Assembly (NCBI GenBank): GCA_944472155.2
Contig: OX235273.1
Location: 83,570,793 to 83,634,792 of the forward strand
DNA from: Trichobilharzia szidati
Lineage: Eukaryota; Platyhelminthes; Trematoda; Strigeidida; Schistosomatidae
Length of the DNA: 64,000 nt
Reading direction: 5' to 3'
Under the pieces are notes generated by a model. That model was not told the origin of the DNA. It ran no database searches and worked only from the letters and a program-made list of their open reading frames with translations. The stretch's first letter is position 1. Every line of letters begins with the position of its first letter. The translations under genes and the position numbers were made by a program. This document shows, piece after piece, positions 11,720-23,156 of this stretch.

Positions 11720-14410
11720 ACCTTCTTATTTGAACAAGTGATTTTATTTCTAGGTGTTCTACAAACTCCACAAATGTAGTGAGCACAGTTCTGAGTTTAG
11801 AGCAGCATACACGGTTTTGAAATGAATAGGAGAATGTAATTTTCAACTAACATACAGGCATCTTTATCACTGATCCGAACCCGAATTAATCGAAACTGAT
11901 GAAAAACCAAAATGGTGGTCTCGCTTGTCTCAAATCAGTGCATAATGATTGGCATTTTCAGCATCAGTTGTTTCTGGACTCGAAATTGATATCCACTAAC
12001 ACCGCCTAAATTCATTCACATGCACCACGTTTCCAATAATTCCAGTATAAATGACTATTCGGCATATCACAAGTGGTTAGTGACATTCAGGAGACATACT
12101 TGTTCGTGATGGACTAGCATTGGTTAGTGTGGGCGCCGTTGATGATGTGGTGAACTTAACATGGCTTCTCTTCAGGTTGTACATGCAAGTCAGCCATGTC
12201 ACATCACATAATACATGGTTTAGAGGTAAATGATTGGCGGTCATGATCACGTTGTCCGAGGAATGTTGTAAGGCATCACTTCCTCATGTGTTCTAAATAG
12301 ATGCATGTTTCGAGGATAAAAGAGGAGGATCATAGTTTGTTGATAATAGGACTAATCGGTAGCCGCTAGTTAGTAGAGGTAGCACATCACTTGACTGGGA
12401 TTACCTGTACTATAATGATGCACCAATAATCTATCCTCCACTGTCATGTTGATTTTCATTGGTTATAGTTGCATACCATTAAAAATCTATTACCAAGGAT
12501 AATACATAATAGTTACTCAGTAAGACGCTTATTTAGTGAAATGCAGGATCCCATCAAATCAATTTGCAGTATATATCCTAGTGGTGGACATTTCATACGC
12601 CTCACTAATCTTTGTGTTCTTTATACTTGGACAAATTTAACGCTGCTCTGTAATTCATGCATTCAGAAAATCTTAAGGACACTATGAACTGCACTGGGTG
12701 CAATGAGAATGCGCGACTGAAACCGAATATTCCAGAAGGAATGCAAGAAGTGATCAATAATAGTGATAATAGTATTAATAGTTCTGTTGTGAGTGTTTCT
12801 CGAGTTCACCGGCAATTAATTGCATCTACAGTCTGCGCAGATGGAATCATATCGTATTTCAGTCAGAGATATTAGCTGAGCTGCACGCACAATGGATAAC
12901 GTTGTCCGATAGAACATGCTTGCATTGTCATCAACGTATTGTGTCCAACATCTAAAGGTGCAGATTTCGTTTCTTCAGCAAACCGATATCTGCTACCAGT
13001 GAGTTGTGTCAGCTGGGGCGAATATTTCTGCATGATCCATCATACCAGAAGAGACTGTTAAATAAATTTTTGAACTGAAGTTGGTCATGTCAAAATATAT
13101 CAAGTTATATTTGGGACGATATCAGGTTTCCTTAGTTCAATGGCGAGAAATATGGGACTGAAACTGGATACTGTTGAGCCAGGTAGGTATCTAGGTGGTT
13201 CTGTGTCCTCTCAAAACGGGTTCGCGAAGGCTACATAGCATGGTTGTTTGTTGATGATGCTGGTTTAGTCGTGAGTGTTAAAATCGGACACTACGTCAAT
13301 ATCTGTCACTATATCTCGGCTGACAGATAATCTGGAGTTTGAAGCATATGAACAATAGATCTATTGCGAGTACCATAAATCCACACCATAAATATAGACA
13401 CAATCGAATTCCTAACTAATCGTATGGAAAGGTGGGAGCTATGTATTTAGGAGGGGCATGTCCAACTTCCGTATATATCATCGAATTTCTTCCACTTCTA
13501 TCCTTTTAGCTGTTGCCTCAATTTCTTCAACCTTCATTCACAAAGTGACATTTCATTCTCTTGCTATGCATCACTTGAACACACCCGTTTGTCAGAAATA
13601 ATTAGTCGACATGACACACAACCATAAATCGAGGCCTGTGTGATTTTGGTTTCTATGCCATTTGCGATTGTTCTACACCTCCTGCACACCTGTGAATCCT
13701 CATATTGTATTTCAAAAAAATAAAATCAGCTGTCAGTCTCACATCTATCACTAAGTCCTGTTAGACAAAATGCTAACTACGTCAGCTTGTGGAACAAAAT
13801 GTATGCAAGTTGCAACTGTACAGACAATGAGAGAGGATTCATTTAATAGCTTTCTTAGGTGCTTTCACTGTTCTCCCTCTAATTCCCCGATGGTTCTTTT
13901 CCAAAGTTCGAAGCTTCATGAAGAGACATTTGTCTCTAACTGCGACAGATTTCACCCTGTTACGCGTTGGTTCATTTGTCTCTTGATAAACGCTTTAGAT
14001 TTTCTCGTTTTTACTTGCACCATATCGATGTAAGCTTGTTCCTTTTCTAAAAACTCTGAACAGATCAATCTCACTGTATATGAAGGACATCTACCACTTT
14101 CTAAATCTAACAGACTGACATTCTTTATATCTTCGATAACTTGAGTAGTCAATTTCGTCCGAACCAATTTGATGTTTAATAGTCGTAAAGACATTTGGGC
14201 AATGGATGCATGATATTGATTGTTATAAAGCTGTTTGTTTTTCTCAGTGAATGATATCGTTTGGACTGAAAATTGACAGTTAAATGTTATGAGCTTTATC
14301 AAAGATATATTATAGGATAATTTACACCTTCTTCGAGTAACTGAATCATCTTTCTTCAGCATTATTCAGTCTTTACGTTGTAATAGAATAGATTAATTTA
14401 TATCTGTGAG
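11720..14410. other. Mostly unassigned; one hypothetical reading frame
   Basis: No known gene recognised. The longest frame is 13952-14362 (-), 136 codons, rich in Lys and Ser (for example ICSEFLEKEQAYIDMV and KTRKSKAFIKRQM). A basic stretch continues downstream in another frame (KSVAVRDKCLFMKLRTLEKN), which suggests a frameshifted old gene. No family assigned. Confidence 0.3.
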
Positions 14411-14419
14411 ACACACAGG

Positions 14420-14810
14420 CCTAGGCAAATGTAGATCACTTAACCCTAATAAGATAATAAGTCTAATTAACAGCTCAGCTGTAGCACTATGTGAAGTTAC
14501 ACAGCCACAAAACAGGATGGGATTCGACGGCTGACCTAAAATCGAATGTGAAAGGTTGGATTTGTAGATTGAAGGCTTAAGGTTTATTTATCGAAGCATC
14601 TGAGAATACGTGAGGTGGGAATGGTTCAACACATGTCCCAAATATCCAGAAAATTCTACTGCTCCTAAGACATATGAGGAGAAAGGAGAAGTGAAGAAGA
14701 ACTGCAGAAGTCAAGATTCGAAGTTGTGTAGTTCAAATCGATAAATTATACTGTTTCACCGTGTGACATATTCAATAGACAAATCATTGTAGAATCATAT
14801 TATCATTCTT
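14420..14810 (+). repeat. Unknown interspersed repeat, copy 1
   Basis: Collinear with the reverse complement of 32950-33360. Shared landmarks include AGCCACAAAACAGGATGGGA, ATTCGAAGTTGTGTAG and TGTTTCACCGTRTGA, spaced over almost 400 bp. No coding capacity; family unknown. Confidence 0.7.
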
Positions 14811-15639
14811 TTAAAAATAGTTATTCAGAACTCCGTTAGTCCATCAATGATGAAGGTTGTTCGTTTTTGTAGACAATTTTATATCTACTTGATAATAGTT
14901 CACATTCTTCAACTTATCAACCTGAAAATAAAGGTTGTTTGTTTTTGTCGATTATCTTCTCAAATATCCTACAGTAAGCAATAGATATCGCACACAAAAT
15001 GGAGGTGGACAATCATAAGAGTCTATGTAGTTTATATGGAGATAAGCGATTCAAATAAGGTGAGTAGGAGTCAGACAGTAAGCTATTGAGTGTAAGTAGT
15101 CAGAAACAAGGAAGTGTATGAAATAACACCATCAACCGAAGCATGATTAAAATATCGAATGTGAGACCGATTGACTTATTCAAAATGGTACAGGAAAAAT
15201 TTCATTAGTCACTTTCTGAATACGCGAGTTCAGTTCAGTTCACCATTCATTAGTTGCCGAAAGAATATTGATTTCGTAATTTATCAATAAACCTGCACCA
15301 TTGATTAAGAATTGCGAAATGGAAAACATAAAAGCCCGTGTAAACCTCGACTCATAGTCTTTATTAATAAGGCAGGGGATATATATATATCTTCATTGGT
15401 ACTTTCTTGTTTCTCACAGTTCCACACCCATAGAGGAATGAGAAGAACGCAAAACTCTATATCCGTTAGCACACTTGTGCATGTTCATTCATGCAATATG
15501 GCGTTTAGCTCACTGTCATCACCTGCTGGATAGCAGGTTTGTGAATGATCTGTACTCATTTCCTTTGTTCAGCTAAACCTAATATTCAAAAGTCTATTTT
15601 TGTGCCTATTGTTTTCCCTTATGAGAATAATATTTCTTT

Positions 15640-16440
15640 CTCCAAGCAGTCATTTTTCAGTAATCGTTTCGAAACAGTATTTGTTAATTATGGTTTTGGA
15701 ATACGTAAGGTGATGTAAAAGAGTTTCACGATTTCCTAACTTTTCTTCATAAATAAAGCTCAAACAATATCCTACTTTATGGGATTAAGATACTACTCTC
15801 AATGGCGTTTTCCTCCACACTTTAGGAAATCTGTGAAATAGTCAGCTACTATGTCAAACCTTCGCGCATTATACCAGGATTACTGCTGGTTTTCATCTGC
15901 CATATACTCAGCAGTATTATCACCTTATTTTATTATTGTTTCGCTTAGTCTGTTCGCTAGTATATTTCTCCATGTTCATATAAATGAAACGACACACAGT
16001 CATGTTAGCAAATTGTTCGAAGTCTTTTTCAAATACATTAAATTTTTCAAGGTGGACTTCGTGTCACAATAGCGCTATTCTAATTTATTAAACAGAATTA
16101 TTGTTTTGATTTCATCATGTGGTAATGTGTGAGTGGAGATCTTCCGATACACACGATCCTTCACAAATATAATTGAAAAATTCAGCGATGGAACAAAGTT
16201 TCAATGGATTTTTCAGCCATTCATCGCAAAGTTCGAAATACTTGAAATTTTGAAATTAATCATTTTTTGTTTATGTTATAACTTGTAATTCACTTGTGGT
16301 ATGATCTCTAATATAGAAGGGACAAAGTCAATTTGAATAAATTTGCGCTTTAAAGCAAACATAATCATGAAATAATAGGTGAGCGTAATACTTTGTTCAG
16401 AATTGATACATCGTCTAGTGTTTACTTACAATAAAAAATA
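15640..16440 (-). repeat. Interspersed repeat family C, copy 1
   Basis: The reverse complement of this stretch matches 29955-30830 and 39835-40650 over about 800 bp. Shared landmarks are ATTACAAGTTATAACAT, TTTCAAAATTTCAMGTATTT, TTAGAATAGCGCTA and GATTACTGAAAATGACTG. Copies 1 and 3 both continue into ACTTGACTT-ATT-TCTAACAG, which in copy 1 abuts the stop codon of the gag frame at 16472. It could be a non-autonomous element or the tail of a larger retroelement. Confidence 0.75.
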
Positions 16441-16471
16441 ACAGATCAAAGTATTCTGTTAGAAAATCAAG

Positions 16472-17446
16472 TCAAGTCATAATACCTTGTGAACTTGTGG
16501 AATCAAAACTGTACTGTGAAACCGTAACCTTCTCCTTCTGCATGAACTGCGGCGCCGTCTGTAACGCCTCATTCAACAATGGCTTAACAGTTGCAACTAC
16601 AGGCTTCTTCACCACACCAACATCCTCATCACAAGAATCAGAATCGGAACTTGATGGCGCTGACTTCACATTTAGCTTACCACTAACCTCGCTTGCTGGT
16701 TTACGGTTCGCTTTTGTATGCCTCTCTTTCAAACGGATAAAACACAACCATTTCTGTCCCGCGACTTGTAAGCTATCTATTGGGGACGTCGCATGAATGC
16801 TGTCACACACATTAAGTTTGTATGGATTACTAGACACCACACACCTTTCTCGATATCTACTTCTTTGAGACCCCTTCGTCATACACGATTGCGTTTTGCT
16901 CGCTGACTTCTTTATTCCAGGGGTTGAATGCAATATACTGGCAAACTTACTCATTGCTTGGTTGGCACTGTCTTTCATCAGTCTCAAAATGTCATCGAAC
17001 CCTGGCTCTAAACCATCCTCTTCTAAACGGAAGCTGATTTTCGTGAAAAATCTTTGTAAGCGAACGGGTAATCTCTTAGCGACTGCCTGAAGAACAGAAC
17101 TCGAGTTCAATTCATCCATGCAATTGAGAGAAACGAGGGTATCTCTGTACACCATTAAAGTATCCAAAAACTCGGCGAGTTCCTCGGAGTCGTTGTTTAA
17201 CTGTGCACCATTACCCTCTACGTTCCCAAAAACACTACTGGATATCACAATTGGCCTCCCAAACCTTTGACGTAATATTCTCATGGCCTCAGTGTACCCT
17301 TCGTTTGGGAGAAAAAACTTGCAGCACTGTATAGCTTTTGCAGCAACACCAGTGCAGTATCTCAACAGATGGATCAAATTCATTTCATCATTTACCAAAA
17401 AATCACTTAACATGACTTCATACTCTCTCATTATACATGCATTAGC
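16472..17446 (-). CDS. BEL/Pao-type gag fragment (DUF1759-like), 319-codon open frame
   Basis: Counting from the Met at 17431, the 319-residue product carries the DUF1759 gag signature of BEL/Pao retrotransposons: LLRYCTGVAAKAIQCC (about 22-37), EGYTEAMRILRQRFGRP (about 44-60), then RLPVRLQRFF. The zinc-knuckle region that follows is recognisable (CVV...YKLNVCDSIH and WLCFIRLKERH), but several Cys ligands are replaced, so it probably binds no zinc. The N-terminal part of DUF1759 is missing. The frame is bounded by a good acceptor (TTTCTACAG before 17446) and a donor-like AAG-GTATT at 16486, with a TGA just upstream of the acceptor, so it could be an internal exon of a host gene. No protease, reverse transcriptase or integrase is nearby. 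Alternatives: a truncated retrotransposon, or a domesticated gag. Confidence 0.65.
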   Translation of the reverse strand, partial: ANACIMREYEVMLSDFLVNDEMNLIHLLRYCTGVAAKAIQCCKFFLPNEGYTEAMRILRQRFGRPIVISSSVFGNVEGNGAQLNNDSEELAEFLDTLMVYRDTLVSLNCMDELNSSSVLQAVAKRLPVRLQRFFTKISFRLEEDGLEPGFDDILRLMKDSANQAMSKFASILHSTPGIKKSASKTQSCMTKGSQRSRYRERCVVSSNPYKLNVCDSIHATSPIDSLQVAGQKWLCFIRLKERHTKANRKPASEVSGKLNVKSAPSSSDSDSCDEDVGVVKKPVVATVKPLLNEALQTAPQFMQKEKVTVSQYSFDSTSSQGIMT

Positions 17447-17799
17447 CTGTAGAAATCAATCACTATTGAATCGCTGTAATCAAAATTACAAGTGCAGACT
17501 GGCTTTTATTTCCAACTCACATTGTCTTAGTATCATGTTTGCATCTCAAACACGTCACTCCTCATTAGGGTTTTACTCGAAGGTCAGTATGACCTGTGAT
17601 TTCATTCAAAGATCTCCTCCGAGACTGTGAAATCTATCTTTGTTTCCTTCCACAGATTTTAGTGTGGAAGATTCATGCCTAGTTTAGTGAACTTCAAGAG
17701 TTTCTTTGTAACTTCCATTTCTATAACGTCATATAATCAGCAGTATTGAAACACTAAGACATTTGTTGATGAAAGTATATAACAAGCCATTTGAATGGC

Positions 17800-18014
17800 T
17801 TCAGCGAATTGCACTTCACGACTCTGCAACATAGGGAAGCCTTGAGTAGATTGACATTAGTGTTGAAAACTCGGATGTCCCCATTTGTCTGATGTGTTGC
17901 AGACCTCCTCACAGATTTCAGAGCAATAAAAGCCTGTTGCTTCCCTTTCCCTGTAAAGTCGTGGTTATCCTTGACATGAGTAACCACTCCGGCTGTCTTT
18001 TGTTGGAACAACAC
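17800..18014 (-). pseudogene. RTE-like LINE scrap
   Basis: Translation of the minus strand contains KGKQQAFIALKSV followed by IRVFNTNVNLLKASL. This matches the K-x-A-F-x-x-L and R(I/V)FNTNVK-LLYG segment C-terminal to the reverse transcriptase of RTE-type schistosome LINEs. The middle is altered and no longer protein can be read. A relic. Confidence 0.55.
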
Positions 18015-18099
18015 CGATCAGATTGGGTGAGTGAAAAACACAACTTCCTACAGAATTCACTAGATGGTGGTGATTAGGGTTTGTTGTAGGTTGAGCATC

Positions 18100-20063
18100 G
18101 TCATCAGCACTGTGTTCAACCAAATTCCTGTCTTCATTTCTGCACCCACTAGGTGTGGAGATGTGGACTGACTTAATATTTCTCCTTCCTGACTAAATCG
18201 AACGATGCTCAAGGAAGGGACGGTGGGCTAACCGGGTAGTTCTACCCATGTAACCGTCTCCACAGGGGTTGGTGAATTTGAAGTGGCGTCACTCGGTAAC
18301 TTATATTTCACCTGTATTCGAATTATACAACTAGTGGTGAATCTTAACACCGTGTTGTGACGGAGAATGTTTCAGCAACACATTTTCTGAATTCACATCC
18401 CGTATTTCAATGAATACATCTCCTTCAAACGATAAAGCCATATACATACGTCTATTCCACAACATCTGTAGGTATTAGTCTACATATATTTACTCATCAT
18501 GGAGACTTCAATGCATTTCTCAGAATATCCGTCCTCCTATTTTCTACTGCATTATTCGAATTTTTTAAACACAAAACATCAGAGCACTAATGAGACTTAG
18601 TTTGTATGCAAGAGGAAGAGACGATATGAGATGAAAGTTTTGGTGAACCCATGACTTCTTCCAGAAAATATCCAGCGTAATACTGTCGTCTGACCTTCTT
18701 GTTCCAAGGAAATCAATAAACGACAAATTATTTCCCTTCTGTCTTTCAAATGTGGACACAATTTTCGGGTGAGCCACAGTGAGAGATTTGAGGTGGAACT
18801 CAGCATTCATTCAGTTCTTATTCAAGATGAAACTATTATGTATGCATCCACAGCAGAACGAGAGTTGGTTGATTGCATTTGTGAGTGGATTATTCGCTAA
18901 TATTGCCACACACGTGTCGGCTAAATAGGGAACCAAGGTGTAATCGATCACTACCCCCCTGCACTTGGCGCTATATTTCAATGCATAGCCGAAATTACAC
19001 GTTCCTCGTACAGAAGAGTAGTCAGGTCTTGCAATTACATAATGAAATATTAGTAACACAAATTAGAAACCAATGTGGTTAATGGAATTAACGTCCAGGC
19101 ATACGAATTAGGGGAGAATACTCGAGGTGCGCATAATAATAATATCAAGGATAAATCCATGCAAGTGTTTATATAGTCTAGGTGTGTGGAATATTCCCAT
19201 GATGAGTGTAGCAGAAATGTGGACAACAGTTGGGTTTTACAGAAGACAATAAATTTGCCTCTGTGCTCCTAATCGAAAATTGTCTTGTGTGAAAGCAAAC
19301 ATTAAACGACTCATCAACAGGTTATTTGCCAAACTGTTCCACCTTCGAAGTAGTACTATTAAATCCTGATTCCTGATACTTAACTAATGATTATTCACTA
19401 AGAAGACTAACAATTTATAGTTCAGCTACACTTTTGGAAAATTAGACATTTACTCCAACAAGTCATTGATACAAGTGATGCACGATATTCTCAAATCAGT
19501 AACACGCAATAGGTAAATAATCATGTGAAATAAGTGAGGCTGTTTTTATTGTGTAGATGCAGTGGAAACGATGCCCTTACCGAATTTGACATGTTTATTT
19601 GAAGAAGCTGTTTACCCATTCTATATGAAACTATTGGATCAGTCACGATCTGTGCTTCAGTGGCGTATCACTGCACTGGATTTGGAAAACAAATATTCGA
19701 GGAAGTGTTAGTGTTTCACTAAACCCACAAATGCAACTCAACTGTGATCTGTCGCGGTACACTTGAGCGATTTCCCATAGATGGTTTATTCTTATCAAGC
19801 CTCCGAATGATAAAACTCAAATTTTCTATTTTGAATTCCACAAAGTGATGTTACTTAACTTCCTGTTGTGTATACCAATCTCTACTTCTGAACTGTATAA
19901 ATGCTCATTGTTAATTATTATTTTATTTTATTTAGAATATACAATACAAACATTTCCGTCGTACACGAATTTCTGACATCTGTTCATCTTGTCAGTATAT
20001 AGTTATTGCTAATTGCGATCACAAACAATTATCACAGGTCTATTTTAATTTGAATAAAAATGT
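18100..20063. other. No gene recognised
   Basis: No domain-bearing frame. A GC-richer patch near 18200-18300 looks like part of an unidentified repeat. Confidence 0.4.
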
Positions 20064-20699
20064 TTATACATCAACTGCATCAGCCAGTCTAACTTCCTTC
20101 TCACCAAAATCGAATACAGTGTAAACTTTCCCCATGAAAACATCACCAAGGATCCAGAGATTGTGTATTAAGTTGTTATTGGCACTAAATGGTGATAAAC
20201 ATTTGGAGAACAACCAAAAATTTTGCTGCAATGAAATAACAAGAACAAACATATCAGGATTTTTGTTATAAAGTATGGCAAAAACAGAGTACGTGCTGAT
20301 AAAAAGTGAAGGCTGAAAGCTAATTTTTAATTTGTATCTCCAGTTATCTGCAGCTGTATCACTACGTGACACCAGTCAGTGAACCAAAGGAAACCAGAGA
20401 GTGTAAAGCAGCCACTCCGTCCAGGTTTGTACCGACGGCCACACTGGTGCATTGTTTCAATAAATAAAGCTGAAAATACGTGGAATATAATGGCATTTAT
20501 ACTTTCGTGGACATCAGGAGAATCATATTACTCTCATGATATAAGTGAGACAGGAACGAGAACAATAAATATTGTCTTCGGAAGTCGTGTGGTTCCAATC
20601 TCTATGATGATGAGCAATAAGTTGTTGCAAATAAGTCAGGACAGAAGTAGAATTCGGGCACTGTATCAGAATATAACCTCATAATATATGAGTTTTTCT

Positions 20700-20940
20700 G
20701 GTACAACACAATAATAATAACTGACTAACATTTTGAGCACAATTTCCTGCTTATAATCACATCGCTGTATTCACACAACCCTCCAAATTGCCTTATATAG
20801 CCTTACGCAATCCTGTTTTCATTGCAACATTCCATACGTCAGGGTTATGTGTTGTAACATTTCGGTTATTCACGTTTCACTATGATTCGATGAACAAGAA
20901 TAGATATACAAAGAGGTAAGACATTACTATGAATATACGA
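20700..20940 (+). repeat. Unknown repeat pair, copy 1
   Basis: Matches 38840-39060 in the same orientation through landmarks such as TGCTTRTAATC, CTGTATTCACA, TTGCCTTATAT and ATTCGATGAACAA. It lies in intron 5 of locus D. No coding capacity. Confidence 0.55.
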
Positions 20941-22658
20941 GAATCCGTTATGCAGAACTCGTGTTTTATTTGAAAAGCACTAATTTCGAATAATATTCAA
21001 ACAGTCTGACATCTTTTGAGCTCACTTTGTAGTTTAAATGCACTTTATTTGCCTTCTCTTTATTCATACAAATGATGCGCTCGAATTTCCTTTAATGTGG
21101 AAAAGACCTGTATTGCATCTAATAGGTGGATTCACGACCAGTATTCAGACAATGTTTCGCGCCAGAGTTTAACAGACCTTATCATGTGTCACATAGTTGA
21201 AACAGTCATCACGTTGTGGCACAATCAACATGTGAGTGTGGAGATCTACAGCGCTGGACACAGTTTGCAGATGAAATCGGGATAATCTAGCGTGAGTTAC
21301 ATTCACGAAATTTAGCCATTTATTGATCACTAAAGAAGAACTTGGTTCTGTCACACGGTGAAAGATTTATTGTCAACAAAATCATTTTCAAGCAGTACAG
21401 TCGTGTTTATATAGCGCAAAAGGGCAGTGAGTGGCGCCACAAACTGCTCAGTCAATATATACATAATCAGAACAAAGCTGATTAACATGAATTTTGAGGG
21501 AGTAGATTAGAAGAGGATGAATTACAAAATCCTCGATAGACTATTAAATCAAAGAATCCCTATTCAATGTTTTATATTGGGCCGAGTGTTGCCAAATAAT
21601 TAAAAGTTCAGTGATGACAGCCACAGGGGAGGCGAAGATGGAGTGAAATGGAATGAATTTAACTGGTAAAAGAAAATTTTGAGAAACGTTAACAAGGAAC
21701 ATTAGTACAATCCAGATAAAGTAAAGAGTTTATCAGTCCACTTTCGAATACATGGTTTGGGTTTTGTCCACGCATGGCTACAGCATTTGCAATACATAAG
21801 TGTAGTTAAGGTAAACTTATGGCGACTGAATTTAATCAGGCATATAACACTAAAGGAGAAACCGCTTCGGTCTAAATGATGTGATGGAAGACTTAGTCGT
21901 CCTACGCTGGACTTTCATACACCGAAACGAATGCTGTTCAACATAGTCAAGTACACAGAATAATGTGGAAGAGTAGGTGTGCTCACACCTCAACTCTACC
22001 CCTTTAAACTCATATCAACTCATATCTCTATTCTAAACATGTGTAAATTGGCTGATTAATTCTAAATGCCACTAAATAGCATTTTCCGTAATGTGAAGAC
22101 GATTACATAGCTTGGATTTATCTCACCCACCCATGTTTCACACTTATTCTGAAGATACGATTTTTAGACGCCACCGACAAACTTGTCAGCAAATTTAGTT
22201 TACACTGGAATTATTCTTCCCATCAATATGACCAATATGACATTCATACAAAACAATGATGTCCAGTAGATTGACTAAGGTGTTTACTGCTCAGATTTGT
22301 TTCTTAGGTCATGTATTTTAACCATCTTTTCATACAGTTTATCAAAATTACACTTGGTTTTATAAGAGAGCGCACCTACTTCAAAAAGAAAATCTCTCAA
22401 ATACGGTTAGTACCTGAATGAAAATCACATCATAATATGAAAATTTTCACATCAATTTTACCTTAAATATGTAATACTTTACCTGCAGCACATATGTCCT
22501 CCACTTGAAGATAAATTCAATAGGTGGAAGGGTGTGTATATCATGGCCTGCATTGATATCGCGAATCACTGCATTTCCCACAGTCTTCGTAGGTAGATAG
22601 GAAATCTGACGGAATTTACTTTTCATATAGAATTTCCTGTCACTACCAGTAGGCACCA

Positions 22659-22667
22659 CTCACCGTT
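22659..22667. repeat. Left copy of a 9-bp target-site duplication of the LINE
   Basis: CTCACCGTT here and again at 26538-26546, just beyond the (ATT)n tail of the LINE. Removing the LINE joins the two halves of protease exon 5. Confidence 0.6.
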
Positions 22668-22849
22668 GGATATATGTGGAAAAAGTTTCAATAAGTCTAC
22701 GCGTGTCACTAGACTCAACTGCACAGATGGTGACATTCCCCTCGAATGCATTCAATAAACAAATATTGCGGACAGCTTAGCAGTCTGCCAAAGTAACAAG
22801 CCAGAAATCGGGTTGTCTTACCTGATTCTACTGTCTGAACTGAGTCAAA

Positions 22850-22910
22850 TCAGGTACACTACTGATGAGGTGGACCCCAAATGGGCAAAACGGGCTACCG
22901 CTGTTAAGAT
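22850..22910 (+). ncRNA. Hammerhead-like motif in the LINE 5' region
   Basis: CTGATGAG at 22862-22869 is followed by CCCCAAATGGG and CAAAAC. Schistosome SINE hammerheads have CTGATGAG, a CCCAAAT-GG stem-loop and CGAAAC. Here the GAAA core reads AAAA and stem II is enlarged, so it is probably a decayed or inactive ribozyme. The cleavage-site strand could not be placed with confidence. Confidence 0.35.
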
Positions 22911-23156
22911 CTGGCTAGCAGGTACTACTGGTCGATTTGAGTGATATGTAAATACCTGGATACTCTATGCTTTACATCCAGAGATGATTTATTTTGCCTA
23001 CACCCAGATGTTGGGATTCGTGCACCATCTACTAGCGTAGGCACTAAGATATCACTACAAACGCTGACCACTGAATGGATATTTCACAACCACTTTCTGT
23101 ACATCTATATATTTGCATCTAATACATCATGTTTCCATTTTTAATTTTAACAAAAT

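Noticed and set aside
13952..14362. A dynamin-like protein
   Set aside because: The EKEQAYIDM stretch loosely recalls the E-AYINT motif of dynamins, but the flanking sequence does not fit; left as hypothetical.
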